Below are positions 8,114 through 16,163 of a stretch of DNA of 64,000 nt, one piece after another. Position 1 is the stretch's first letter. Every line of letters begins with the position of its first letter. Origin of the DNA: Rhizobiales bacterium GAS188 (GTDB lineage: Bacteria; Pseudomonadota; Alphaproteobacteria; Rhizobiales; Beijerinckiaceae); NCBI GenBank assembly GCA_900104855.1, contig FNSS01000001.1, positions 1,736,001 through 1,800,000 of the forward strand. Direction: 5' to 3'. The notes beneath the pieces were generated by a model. The model had not been told where the DNA came from, ran no database searches, and worked only from the letters and a program-made list of their open reading frames with translations. Both the position numbers and the translations under genes were made by a program.

Positions 8114-8808
8114 TCAGCGATGCGTGTTGCCCGGCACGCAGTCCTTGTGGGCGGAGCCGATCATCTTCTCCATCTCGACAGCAAAATCCGGATCGGCCGC
8201 GTAGCTGGGCGCTCTCGCGCTCCCCAGAAGATCGCAGATATTGGTCCTGAAACGCCCCATGGCGAGCGGATATTCGTTCAGCCGGTGCAGGGCCGCGCTC
8301 GCCTTGAGGGGATCGCCGCTCGTCAGCGCCGCCATCTCACGCCTGATCCACACGGTCTCGACACCTTGCAACGCCGTCGGCGGCAGGATCACGATGAGCG
8401 CGCCGATCAGGCCGTTACCGAACCGCACCCGCCTGAGACGCCGTGACAGCGCCAGGAAGCGGCTCCAATAGGCGCCGGCGGTCGCGAGCGGGATCAGGCA
8501 GAGGAGACCGAGTCCGTAATAGGGCAGCTCGTAAATGCCGAAGGGCAGGAGCACTGCCCCGATCAGCGTCGCGCCAAGCGCGCAGACGAGGATCGCGCCC
8601 CTGATCGCCTGGCCGATGGCGTCGTCATGCCGGTAGCGCGCCGACAGCACCATGGCGGCGGCTCCAGGATCGTATAGCCCCAGAGCGCCCAAGGCACCTG
8701 CAGGGCGAGGCGCACGACCAGCGTATCGACCGCGAAGGCGATGAGCGGCAGGATGATCGCGCCGATCACCTGGCTCAAGCTCAGCGGCAGGGGAGTCTCC
8801 TCGGACAC
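8114..8808 (-). pseudogene. hypothetical multi-pass membrane protein, apparent frameshift near 8650-8665
   Basis: Two minus-strand frames overlap and make one sensible protein only if joined. The first starts at a GTG at 8808 with a GGAG upstream and encodes SLSQVIGAIILPLIAFAVDT and a second hydrophobic stretch ending WGYTILE. The second continues AAAMVLSARYRHDDAIGQ, two more membrane segments (LVCALGATLIGAVLLPFGIY, YYGLGLLCLIPLATAGAY) and a charged C-terminal domain ending at 8114. The switch sits in a GCC-repeat tract, and one extra base would restore the frame. An alternative start is an ATG at 8856. Family not recognised. Either a broken gene or a base-calling error. Confidence 0.55.
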
Positions 8809-8993
8809 GTTCGCTCCGTCACTCGGGACTGGGCTTTGTGGCGAACCGATCATAACCGAGAGGGGACGGAAGCAAACTGCCCCCGGCCGTCGATCGGCTC
8901 GCCTGGGCAACGATTCGTGTTGACGCGCCGGGCAAGCGGAGAGATGGCTTGCTGCAGCGAGCTCGTCTCGACGAAAGATCGAGGCTCACCAAC

Positions 8994-9563
8994 ATGTCCA
9001 GCCGGGTCCCCGAACGCGAAGCCCGCTCGACGGGCCGGCCTGTCATCCGCCGGGCGCTCATTTCCGACGCCGAGACGCTCGGCGTCATCGGCCCGGCTGC
9101 CTACGCTGCGGCCTACGCTGATCTCTGGGACGACGGCGCCGAGTTGGCGAGGCAGCTTGATACGTTCGGTGCAGCGGCCTTCGCGGAACTGCTTCGCAGG
9201 TCCGACGCCCGGGTATGGGTTTCGGAGATGGAAGGGTCGCTGGTTGGTTTTCTGACGATGATCGTCGGCGCGGCCAATCCGATTACGCGCGAACCGAACG
9301 GAGCGGAAATTCCAAGGATCTACATCCTGCCGGGAGCCCAGCATCTCGGTCTGGGGCGGCAGCTCCTGGAGGCAGCCATCGCAGAAGCCGTCGATGAGAA
9401 CCTCACTCATGTCTGGCTCGACGTCATGGCGTCGGCTGATTGGGCGAGAAGTGCCTATCTGAAATGGGGCTTCGCGGAGCTGGGATCGAAGGTCTTCGGC
9501 AGGTCGGTCAAGACGGGTCGAAGCGACATGGTCGTGCTGATCAAGCGCCTGCCTCGCGGTTGA
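8994..9563 (+). CDS. GNAT-family N-acetyltransferase
   Basis: The 189-aa protein has the GNAT fold signature: IRRALISDAETL at the N-terminus, the central strand EGSLVGFLTMIVG, the acetyl-CoA loop region RIYILPGAQHLGLGRQLLEAA, where GLGRQL corresponds to the QxxGxG/A motif, and the terminal YLKWGFAELG motif. It transfers acetyl from acetyl-CoA to an unidentified amine. The start at 8994 is supported by GAGG 9 bp upstream. It stands alone between two minus-strand genes, so context gives no substrate. Confidence 0.85.
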   Translation: MSSRVPEREARSTGRPVIRRALISDAETLGVIGPAAYAAAYADLWDDGAELARQLDTFGAAAFAELLRRSDARVWVSEMEGSLVGFLTMIVGAANPITREPNGAEIPRIYILPGAQHLGLGRQLLEAAIAEAVDENLTHVWLDVMASADWARSAYLKWGFAELGSKVFGRSVKTGRSDMVVLIKRLPRG

Positions 9564-9630
9564 GGCCCATGTTTTGGAAGGTTCTCAACTGCGGGAGAAC
9601 GCAACCGCACAACCGCTGGCCCGCATCGCC

Positions 9631-10608
9631 TCAAACGCACACCACGATCTTGCCATTGGCCTCGCTCGATTCCATCAGCCGATGCGCCGCCTGGATCTCT
9701 TCGAAGCGGAACACCTTGGCGGGCTTTGCCTTGTAGGTGCCGGCCGCAACCCGATCGACGATGGCCTGGAAGGGAATCTCCGAGAGAGGAAATTCCGGCG
9801 TGCCGGTGACGAGCGCGCTGGCAAAGACGCTGAGATGAGTGCCGCTCGGTATCTGGAAGACGGGCTCGAGCGCGAGCGGCCCGCCGCCGCCGAGGAAGCC
9901 GACGAGACAGACATGCCCGCCTCGCCGCAGCATGGCGAGCGAGTCGAGGACCGTGGTGTTGCCGACGATGTCGAGGACGGCGTCGATGCCGTGCGGATGG
10001 CGCTCGCGCAGGCGCTTGCACAGCTCCGGCGATTCCAGGAGGACTTCCTTGGCCCCCAGCCCCTCCAGTAGCGAGGCGCGCTCCGCATTGCGCGTCGTCG
10101 CGATGACGCGCGCCCCGGCATTGGCCGCGATGTTGACGGCCGCCTGGCCGAGCGCCGATGTCGCGCCGCGGATCGCCACGCTCTGACCTTCCGCGATCGC
10201 CATGATGCCGCAGAGCGCCGTCCAGGCGGTCGCATAGGATTCAGGGATCGCGGCCAGCTCTTCCCAGGAGAGATCGGTCGTGATCGCGACGACATTGCCG
10301 GCCGGCACGCTGGTCAATTCGGCATAGCTGCCATTGAGGCTGCGGCCCATGCCGCCGACCACCGCCACCACCTTCTGGCCGGGACGGAAGCGCCCGTCGG
10401 GATCGGCCTTCACCAGCCCGACGCATTCGATGCCGCTGATCTCGGCGACATCGCCCCAGGCGCCTTTGCGGAAATAGATCTCGGCATGATTGAGGCCGAA
10501 GGCCTTCACCTCGATCAGGACATGGCCGGGTTCGGGCTTCGGCGCCCGGCGCTCCTCGAGCGCCAAAACCTCCGGCCCTCCATATTGCTTGATGACGATC
10601 GCACGCAT
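9631..10608 (-). CDS. zinc-independent quinone oxidoreductase / MDR-family alcohol dehydrogenase-like protein
   Basis: The 325-aa protein belongs to the medium-chain dehydrogenase/reductase superfamily, NADPH:quinone oxidoreductase branch. It has the GroES-like N-terminus (GHVLIEVKAFGLNHAEI), the TAWTALCGI segment, and the NADPH fold IRGATSALGQAAVNIA at about 147-162, with no zinc-ligand cysteine cluster. The start at 10608 has GGAGGT upstream. It is transcribed divergently from a LysR gene across a 94-bp AT-rich gap, the usual arrangement for a LysR-regulated detoxification enzyme. It probably reduces quinones or enones; substrate unknown. Confidence 0.88.
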   Translation of the reverse strand: MRAIVIKQYGGPEVLALEERRAPKPEPGHVLIEVKAFGLNHAEIYFRKGAWGDVAEISGIECVGLVKADPDGRFRPGQKVVAVVGGMGRSLNGSYAELTSVPAGNVVAITTDLSWEELAAIPESYATAWTALCGIMAIAEGQSVAIRGATSALGQAAVNIAANAGARVIATTRNAERASLLEGLGAKEVLLESPELCKRLRERHPHGIDAVLDIVGNTTVLDSLAMLRRGGHVCLVGFLGGGGPLALEPVFQIPSGTHLSVFASALVTGTPEFPLSEIPFQAIVDRVAAGTYKAKPAKVFRFEEIQAAHRLMESSEANGKIVVCV

Positions 10609-10702
10609 GGCCAACCTCCATTGTTTGAGGAGGGCTAGCTTAGGTTCGGTTTCATCGATAAAAAGAATGAAATATTGATCAACATCATAGGATTGCCAAA
10701 TC
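10609..10702. promoter_or_regulatory. divergent promoter region for the quinone oxidoreductase and LysR genes
   Basis: This 94-bp gap is markedly AT-rich compared with its surroundings. It contains short dyads of the T-N11-A type typical of LysR boxes, for example around ATTGATCAACATCAT at 10674-10688. It must hold both divergent promoters. The exact binding site is inferred. Confidence 0.45.
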
Positions 10703-11614
10703 ATGATGGATGGGATCACGCTCCATCAGCTCCTCTGCTTCGAAGCCGTCGTCAGCGAAGGCGGCTTTCAGGCGGCTGCGGAAAAGCTCATGCGCTCGCA
10801 GCCGAGCGTCTCCGCGTCCGTCAAGAATCTGGAAGGCCAATTGCGGCTGAGCCTGTTGGACCGCGGCGGCTACCGCGTCGCGCTCACCGATGCGGGGCGA
10901 TCCTTCTACGAACGCACCCGCGTCTTCCTGCAGGATTTGCAGGGCTTGCGGGATCACGCGGCGCAATTGGCGATGGGCGAGGAGAGCGAGCTCAGCGTGG
11001 TCATCGGGGATGCTTGCCCACTGCCTGAAACTCTCGGCCTGCTGCGCCGCTTCTTCGATGGCTGCCCCGGCACGCGGCTGCACCTGCATTTCGAGGCGCT
11101 CTCCGGACCATGGGAGCGCCTGTTCGACCACGAGGCGGACCTCATCTTGCATCACATCGACAAGGCCGATCCGCGCCTGGAATTCATCGATCTGTTCACC
11201 GTGAAGTTCGTGCCCGTGGTCGCGCCGAATTTCCTGCGCTTTCCGATTTCCAGATCGATCACGCCCGAGCACATGCGCGACTATGTGCAATGCGTGATCC
11301 GCGACACCGCAAGGCGCTCGCCCCCGCGTGACTATTATCTGATCGCGGGCGCGCGCAGCTGGACCGTGAGCGATCAGCTGATGAAGAAGGAGCTCATTCT
11401 GCAAGGCATGGGCTGGGGGCATATGCCGCGCTATCTCATCGAGCAGAATCTCCAGGATGGGAGCCTCCTGCCCATTACGGGCAGGCATTTCAAAGGCGGA
11501 CAGACCGAGCTTGTCGCGGCGCGGCGGCGCAACGCCCCGCATGGTCCCATCGCCAATCGCCTGTGGCAGTATATCGAACAGCAGGCGGCGAATTTCGTTG
11601 CAGCGGTCACGTGA
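10703..11614 (+). CDS. LysR-family transcriptional regulator
   Basis: The 303-aa protein has the N-terminal winged helix-turn-helix of LysR regulators (LHQLLCFEAVVSEGGFQAAAEKLMRSQPSVSASVKNLEGQ; recognition helix around residues 31-46) and a periplasmic-binding-protein-like effector domain from about residue 90. It is divergent from the quinone oxidoreductase gene, which it probably controls. The ribosome site is weak. The ATG at 10703 is followed immediately by another ATG, so the true start may be one codon later. Confidence 0.9.
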   Translation: MMDGITLHQLLCFEAVVSEGGFQAAAEKLMRSQPSVSASVKNLEGQLRLSLLDRGGYRVALTDAGRSFYERTRVFLQDLQGLRDHAAQLAMGEESELSVVIGDACPLPETLGLLRRFFDGCPGTRLHLHFEALSGPWERLFDHEADLILHHIDKADPRLEFIDLFTVKFVPVVAPNFLRFPISRSITPEHMRDYVQCVIRDTARRSPPRDYYLIAGARSWTVSDQLMKKELILQGMGWGHMPRYLIEQNLQDGSLLPITGRHFKGGQTELVAARRRNAPHGPIANRLWQYIEQQAANFVAAVT

Positions 11615-11637
11615 CGGCAGCGCGCCGGTAAGCCTGG

Positions 11638-11850
11638 ATTAACCACGATACCTGTCAATTTCCGTTCCTGATTAGCGATCCTGGAACAGGAATCCGTCAA
11701 GATGGGGAGACGCGGTCACGTGTCGAAGACAACCGAGGCCGCCTGGTAACTAAGGTTTTACCATGAAATCCTCGACGAGAAGCGAACTTGATGTGGATCA
11801 ACCAGGATTAGTCCGGCACGATCACCGCCATCGCCTACGGCTCTGTTGAG
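11638..11850 (+). repeat. copy A of a tandem leader duplication upstream of cpaB
   Basis: It starts at ATTAACC and runs to the next copy. It shares TGTCAATTTC-GTTCCTGATTAGC, GTCGAAGACAA and an ATGAA.. reading frame with copy B at a period of about 213-219 bp and roughly three-quarters identity by eye. It contains a short frame from the ATG at 11763 (28 codons, ending at 11849) preceded by TAAGG. Confidence 0.75.
11763..11849 (+). CDS. possible 28-aa leader peptide
   Basis: The ATG at 11763 opens a 28-codon frame (MKSSTRSELDVDQPGLV...) that parallels the start of the frame at 11982 in the second repeat copy, which reads through into cpaB. It has TAAGG about 10 bp upstream. It may be a translated leader, a decayed copy of the cpaB N-terminal extension, or untranslated. 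Confidence 0.25.
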   Translation: MKSSTRSELDVDQPGLVRHDHRHRLRLC

Positions 11851-12066
11851 GTTAACCAAAATACTTGTCAATTTCTGTTCCTGATTAGCAATGTTGGAAC
11901 AGTTGTTCCCACAGGATGCAGCGATCGCCGTCGTCTGTCGAAGACAAGCAAGGCCGCGCGGGAACTGAAGGCATCTTACCTATGAAGCCCTCCATGAGAA
12001 GCGCGGCTAATGTGGTTCAACCAGGACCGGTCCAGCCCGATGACGGTCGTCGCGCAGGGTCTTTTG
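11851..12066 (+). repeat. copy B of the tandem leader duplication, adjoining cpaB
   Basis: It begins GTTAACCAAAATACTTGTCAA and mirrors copy A in order and spacing. Its ATG at 11982 (MKPSMRSAANVVQPGPV) is in frame with cpaB, so a longer CpaB with a 49-residue N-terminal extension is possible. TTAACC resembles one half of a CtrA site, but no second half is present at the right spacing. Confidence 0.7.
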
Positions 12067-12128
12067 GCCGTGTCGCTCTCGGAAATCAGCGCGCAGGCGC
12101 GCCTTCGCGCAAGGTTAGGTTCATCGGC

Positions 12129-13022
12129 ATGAAACGAGCTCGTATCGCCATTATCGCTGTCGCGCTCACGGCGGGGATGGCCGCGGCCTATCTTTCGAGC
12201 AGCAAACCACAACCTCTTCCGGCGGCCCAGTTGGCGGCCGAGCCCGTCAAGGTCCCGGCGACCGAAGTGCTGGTCGCGGCAACGGATCTGGCATTGGGCG
12301 CGAAGCTCGGTGCCGGCAACCTGAAATGGCTGCCCTGGCCGGTGGACGGCCTCGCCAAAGGTATGATCCGCAAAGGGGACAACCCGGACGCCATCGCCGA
12401 GAACGCCGGTTCGATCGTCCGGGACGGTTTCGTCGCCAACGAACCCATCCGCAAGGAAAAGCTCGCCAAGACCGATACTGGATTTCTGGCCGCCATCCTG
12501 CCGGAAGGCAAGCGGGCGCTCGCGATCACCATCGACCATTCAGGTTCGAACAGCGCCGGAACGCTCGTCCTGCCGAACGACCATGTGGACGTGATCCATG
12601 TCTACAAGGACTGGCAGGCTTCGAAATCGCAAGAGGTCGAGATCTATACGAGTGAAATATTGCTGCGGAATATCCGCGTGCTCGCCATCGGCCAGAATAC
12701 AGAGGGCAAGGATGGCCAGCGGGCCGCGATCGGCGAGACGGCGACCCTCGAACTCGATCCCGACCAGGCAAAGACCATCGCTCTCGTGCAGCGCTCCGGC
12801 TGGCTGACGCTCGCCTTGCGCAGCTCTGCCGACGGCAACACCCAGCAACAGCAGGTGCGGCCGCCGGAGACCGCGACGGTGACCATCATGCGGGGAGCGA
12901 AACGCGAGGCCTATGCGGTGCTGCTGGGCCAGGACACGGCCGCCGCGCCGCGGGTGCCCGCCACGCCTGCCGGAAGGAACATCGCTCCTATCCGCGATTT
13001 TCCGGCGCTGGCGCGGCGCTGA
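12129..13022 (+). CDS. cpaB: Flp pilus assembly protein CpaB/RcpC
   Basis: The 297-aa protein has an N-terminal membrane anchor (IAIIAVALTAGMAAAYLSS, residues 5-23) and then a SAF-type domain (VLVAATDLALGAKLGAGNLKWLPWP...) followed by the RcpC/CpaB domain (LAITIDHSGSNSAGTLVLPNDHVDVIHV). CpaB is a periplasmic component of the Flp/Tad pilus that helps the CpaC secretin assemble. The start at 12129 gives the canonical N-terminus; an in-frame ATG at 11982 would add 49 residues encoded by the duplicated leader. cpaC follows 67 bp downstream, after a strong hairpin. Other Tad genes (cpaA, cpaE, cpaF, pilin) are not in this window. Confidence 0.92.
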   Translation: MKRARIAIIAVALTAGMAAAYLSSSKPQPLPAAQLAAEPVKVPATEVLVAATDLALGAKLGAGNLKWLPWPVDGLAKGMIRKGDNPDAIAENAGSIVRDGFVANEPIRKEKLAKTDTGFLAAILPEGKRALAITIDHSGSNSAGTLVLPNDHVDVIHVYKDWQASKSQEVEIYTSEILLRNIRVLAIGQNTEGKDGQRAAIGETATLELDPDQAKTIALVQRSGWLTLALRSSADGNTQQQQVRPPETATVTIMRGAKREAYAVLLGQDTAAAPRVPATPAGRNIAPIRDFPALARR

Positions 13023-13032
13023 GCGAACACTC

Positions 13033-13058
13033 GCCGCCGGCCTCATGGCGCCGGCGGC
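13033..13058 (+). terminator. hairpin between cpaB and cpaC
   Basis: GCCGCCGG (13033-13040) pairs with CCGGCGGC (13051-13058), extended by one further C-G pair. No T-run follows, so it more likely modulates mRNA stability between the two genes than terminates transcription. Confidence 0.4.
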
Positions 13059-13089
13059 TTGGCCGAAAATATCGGGATGGGGATGAGGG

Positions 13090-14733
13090 GTGGGTGATGT
13101 GACTGACTCAGGGGAAAAGAGAGCGTTGTCCGGCGAAACGACCTCCGTTTCGGCGCGGAAAATGCCACAAAAACAAAGAATCGGAGCCGCGGCTCGATCC
13201 GCTCGAGCGACGGGCGGCTTCGCGGCCCTGGTCGCCGTCGCGCTGGCAATCCCCTTTGGCGTTCAGCCTGCCGGAGCCGAGGGAGCCCGCACCTTCGAGA
13301 GCCAGGGCGGCCAGGTGCGCCATGTCGTCGTGACCCTGTTCAAGTCGCGGACCTTCAAGATCGATCAGCCGTTCTCGACCGCGATCGTGGCCGCGCCGGA
13401 GATCGCCGACGTGGTACCGATGACCGATAATTCGATCTACATCCAGGGTAAGAAGATCGGCACCACCAATCTGTCGGTGTTCGACCCCAAGCAACGGTTG
13501 ATCGCCGTGCTCGACCTCGAGGTGGCGCCCGATACGGCGAACCTTCGCGACAAGATCAAGTCCAGCACGGGCAGCGGCAGCGTCCACGTCACGAGCTCCA
13601 ACGGCCAGGTCGTGCTCAGCGGGGAAGCGACGGACGCGGTATCGGCCGAGCGCGCCGTCGCCGTGGCCAGGGGCTTGGCGCCCGAATCCCCGGTCGTCAA
13701 CGCGATGAAGGTCTTGCCCTCGCAGCAGGTGATGCTGAAAGTGCGCTTTCTCGAGGCGAGCCGCGAAGCCGGCAACGCGCTCGGGGTGAACTGGTCCGTC
13801 TTCAACAATAAGGGGACACGCGGCGGCAGCACCGGGCTCGGGGCCGGCAGGGCATCGGGTCGCCCCTCGCTCGGCGGGGTGAATGCGGGCGGCGACGCGA
13901 ATCTGACCAGCGCCGGCGTGCCCTCGATCGGCACCATCGGAACGCTGGCCGGCGCCGCATCGACCTCGCAGCCTTTCGGCATCGTCCTGGCCAACCTCGT
14001 CAACAAGGGCACGAGCATCGATGCGCTGGTGACCGCGCTCGAATCGAAGGGGGTGGTGCGCCGGCTCGCCGAACCGGATCTCATTGCCCTCTCCGGCGAC
14101 ACGGCGAGCTTCCTGGCAGGCGGCGAATTCCCGGTGCCCGTGGCGCAAACGTCGTCAGGTTCCGCGCCCACGATCACGGTCCAATACAAGCCTTTCGGCG
14201 TCCAGCTCACCTTCATGCCGACGGTGCTCGCCAATGGCCTGATCAATCTGCGCCTCGCACCTTCGGTGAGCGAGATCGATTCGGCCAACTCGGTGCAAGT
14301 CTCGGGCTTCTCGATCCCGGCGCTGACCACACGCGAAGCGCGCACCACCGTCGAGCTGCGCGACGGTCAGAGTTTCGCCATTGCGGGCCTGCTGCAATCG
14401 ACCAATGTCGAGGACATTTCGCAGCTTCCATGGATCGGCTCGGTGCCGGTGCTCGGAGCCATGTTCCGCTCGACCAGCTACCAGAAGCACGAGACCGATC
14501 TCGTCATCATCGTCACGCCGCATCTCGTGAAGCCGGCAGCGCCCGGAGAACATCTCGCGACGCCCTTCGATCAGCGCCTGCCGGGCAATGATCTCGACAT
14601 CTTCGCCATGGGCCAGCTCGAGCGGAAGAAGAAATACACCGAATATGTGACGGGCGGCGGCGACTTGCAGGGACCCTATGGGCACATCCTCCAGCTCGAC
14701 CAGAGTCCCAACGCCTACATGACCAAGAAGTGA
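13090..14733 (+). CDS. cpaC: Flp pilus outer-membrane secretin CpaC/RcpA
   Basis: The 547-aa protein has a signal-type hydrophobic segment at about residues 43-63, the pilus-assembly N-terminal domain (SRTFKIDQPFSTAIVAAPEIADVVPMTDNSIYIQGKKIGTTNLSVFD), a BON domain around 130-200, and the secretin core at about 320-480, with VPVAQTSSGSAPTITVQYKPFGVQLTF and the terminal signature FAIAGLLQS...LPWIGSVPVLGAMFRS. It forms the outer-membrane pore of the Flp pilus. The GTG at 13090 follows GAGG-like sequence; GTG 13099 and ATG 13162 are alternatives. The small lipoprotein gene overlaps its stop (TGATG). Confidence 0.93.
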   Translation: MGDVTDSGEKRALSGETTSVSARKMPQKQRIGAAARSARATGGFAALVAVALAIPFGVQPAGAEGARTFESQGGQVRHVVVTLFKSRTFKIDQPFSTAIVAAPEIADVVPMTDNSIYIQGKKIGTTNLSVFDPKQRLIAVLDLEVAPDTANLRDKIKSSTGSGSVHVTSSNGQVVLSGEATDAVSAERAVAVARGLAPESPVVNAMKVLPSQQVMLKVRFLEASREAGNALGVNWSVFNNKGTRGGSTGLGAGRASGRPSLGGVNAGGDANLTSAGVPSIGTIGTLAGAASTSQPFGIVLANLVNKGTSIDALVTALESKGVVRRLAEPDLIALSGDTASFLAGGEFPVPVAQTSSGSAPTITVQYKPFGVQLTFMPTVLANGLINLRLAPSVSEIDSANSVQVSGFSIPALTTREARTTVELRDGQSFAIAGLLQSTNVEDISQLPWIGSVPVLGAMFRSTSYQKHETDLVIIVTPHLVKPAAPGEHLATPFDQRLPGNDLDIFAMGQLERKKKYTEYVTGGGDLQGPYGHILQLDQSPNAYMTKK

Positions 14734-15089
14734 TGGGTGTCCCAATGAATATCGGATCGCTCATCATTGCCGTGATCATCGCTTCGGCCCTGGCGGGCTG
14801 CTCGGGGGGACCACCTTTCGACGATCCCTTCGAGCGTTATGCGCAACGCAGCAACACCATCACGCTGAGCGCCGGCAACGCCAAGGAGGCGAATGCCGCG
14901 ATCCATGTGATCGACCCTTGGCCGCGCTATGTCTATGACACGCATATCCCGGGCGACGGCCAACGCATGGCCGACGCCGTCAATCGCTATGAGGATGTGA
15001 GCAAGCTGTCGAAGGCGCCGAAGCCGATTTCTCCTATCTATAGCGACACAGTGGGAATTTCGGCCGGCGGCGCTGCCGGCAGCCCATGA
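14733..15089 (+). CDS. small lipoprotein of the Cpa pilus cluster
   Basis: The 118-aa protein has a type II signal sequence ending in ALAGCSGG, so Cys is near residue 23 and it should be lipidated. The mature part is hydrophilic (FERYAQRSNTITLSAGNAKEANAAIHVIDPWPRYVYDTHIPGDGQRM) and resembles a short lipoprotein commonly found after cpaC in Hyphomicrobiales. It may be a functional stand-in for CpaD or a secretin pilotin; that is inference from position. The ATG overlaps the cpaC stop (TGATG). ATG 14745 is the other possible start. Confidence 0.75.
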   Translation: MGVPMNIGSLIIAVIIASALAGCSGGPPFDDPFERYAQRSNTITLSAGNAKEANAAIHVIDPWPRYVYDTHIPGDGQRMADAVNRYEDVSKLSKAPKPISPIYSDTVGISAGGAAGSP

Positions 15090-15343
15090 TCCGGCCCGGG
15101 TCTTGATCGAGCAAGGGTCTTGGCCTCACCCCGAGACCCGATCAGCGATCACATCCGGCGGGCGAGATCGTCGGCGCGCGCGCAGATGCATCTTCGTCGC
15201 TCTCAAGCCTTGACAACCCCACGACAAGACCGATCGTACGGTTCGCAGGTGCACTATACGACATGTGGCTTGATAGCCCCCTAAGCGACGCACATACTCC
15301 TGGTCATCATCCATGATTCGATTCTCGCCCTGGATTGCGCCTG
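15090..15343. other. intergenic region before the TPR lipoprotein
   Basis: The 254-bp gap has TTGACA at about 15210 but no convincing -10 at standard spacing. No repeat, RNA gene or hidden frame was noticed. Confidence 0.3.
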
Positions 15344-15958
15344 ATGCATGAGCCTTCAGACCCAACCGCAAAGGGCGCCGACGACATCGCTGCCGCTCGC
15401 GCAGCCGAGCGCGTCGCCAGGGGGCGCAGCCTCGTCGCGGCAAGCCTATTGGCCTTCGGCCTCGCCGCTTGCCAGACATCCGACCCCGGTCAGGCGCCGG
15501 CAGCGGCAGTCGAGGTGCCCGAAGCTTCGCTTCCCGCCACGAACGCGACCGTGGAGCAGCCCGCCGAGGTGAAATATTTTCCTTCCGACGAGCCGCTCCG
15601 CCTCGGCATCGAGCATTTCAAGCAGGGCAATTACGGGATGGCCCAACGGTATTTCCGCGACGCAGTCGAGAGGGCCCCACGCGACGCGACGGCCTGGATC
15701 GGTTTGGCCGCGAGCTATGACCGCATCGGGCGATTTGACCTCGCCGACCGGGCTTACCATTCGGCGATCAAGCTCACCGGCGAGACGACCCAGATCCTGA
15801 ACAATGAAGGTTATTCGTATATGCTGCGGGGGGACCTCTCCAAGGCTCGAGCCAAGTTCCTGAGCGCCTATCGACGCGAGCCGGATAACCCCGCGATCAC
15901 CAATAACCTGTCTCTTCTCGACGCCAGCTCCAAATATATCCAACGTCGTCCCGAATAG
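15344..15958 (+). CDS. TPR-repeat lipoprotein (TadD-like)
   Basis: The 204-aa protein has a long N-terminal region leading to the lipobox LLAFGLAACQTS, then three or so tetratricopeptide repeats: LRLGIEHFKQGNYGMAQRYFRDAVERAP, AWIGLAASYDRIGRFDLADRAYHSAI, and ILNNEGYSYMLRGDLSKARAKFLSAYRREP. Size and architecture match TadD-type lipoproteins that accompany Flp/Tad pilus genes and help secretin or pilus assembly. ATG 15344 is preferred to a TTG three codons upstream. It follows the pilus genes in the same direction after 254 bp, so it may have its own promoter. Confidence 0.75.
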   Translation: MHEPSDPTAKGADDIAAARAAERVARGRSLVAASLLAFGLAACQTSDPGQAPAAAVEVPEASLPATNATVEQPAEVKYFPSDEPLRLGIEHFKQGNYGMAQRYFRDAVERAPRDATAWIGLAASYDRIGRFDLADRAYHSAIKLTGETTQILNNEGYSYMLRGDLSKARAKFLSAYRREPDNPAITNNLSLLDASSKYIQRRPE

Positions 15959-16163
15959 ATCCCGTCGAGGCGGATGGGCTCGTCGGGTTGCGGGGGCTGT
16001 GCGTATCGGCCTTCATTCATCATGACCGGTTTGATCCCGCATCGATGATGGGGACAGCCATGACGAAGGGGACCGAAGGGCGGACCCGACATGGAGCCTC
16101 ACATTGCGGTGTGGTGCCGTGCACCACATTCGCAGGCTTCGGCCGGCGTGGTAGGCTCCGCGC
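15959..16163. other. intergenic region before the S9 peptidase
   Basis: The 205-bp gap holds no recognisable repeat, RNA gene or promoter pair that I can support. Confidence 0.3.

Noticed and set aside
11851-11870. CtrA-binding site before cpaB
   Set aside because: TTAACC half-sites are present, but there is no second TTAA at the required spacing, so a full site cannot be claimed.
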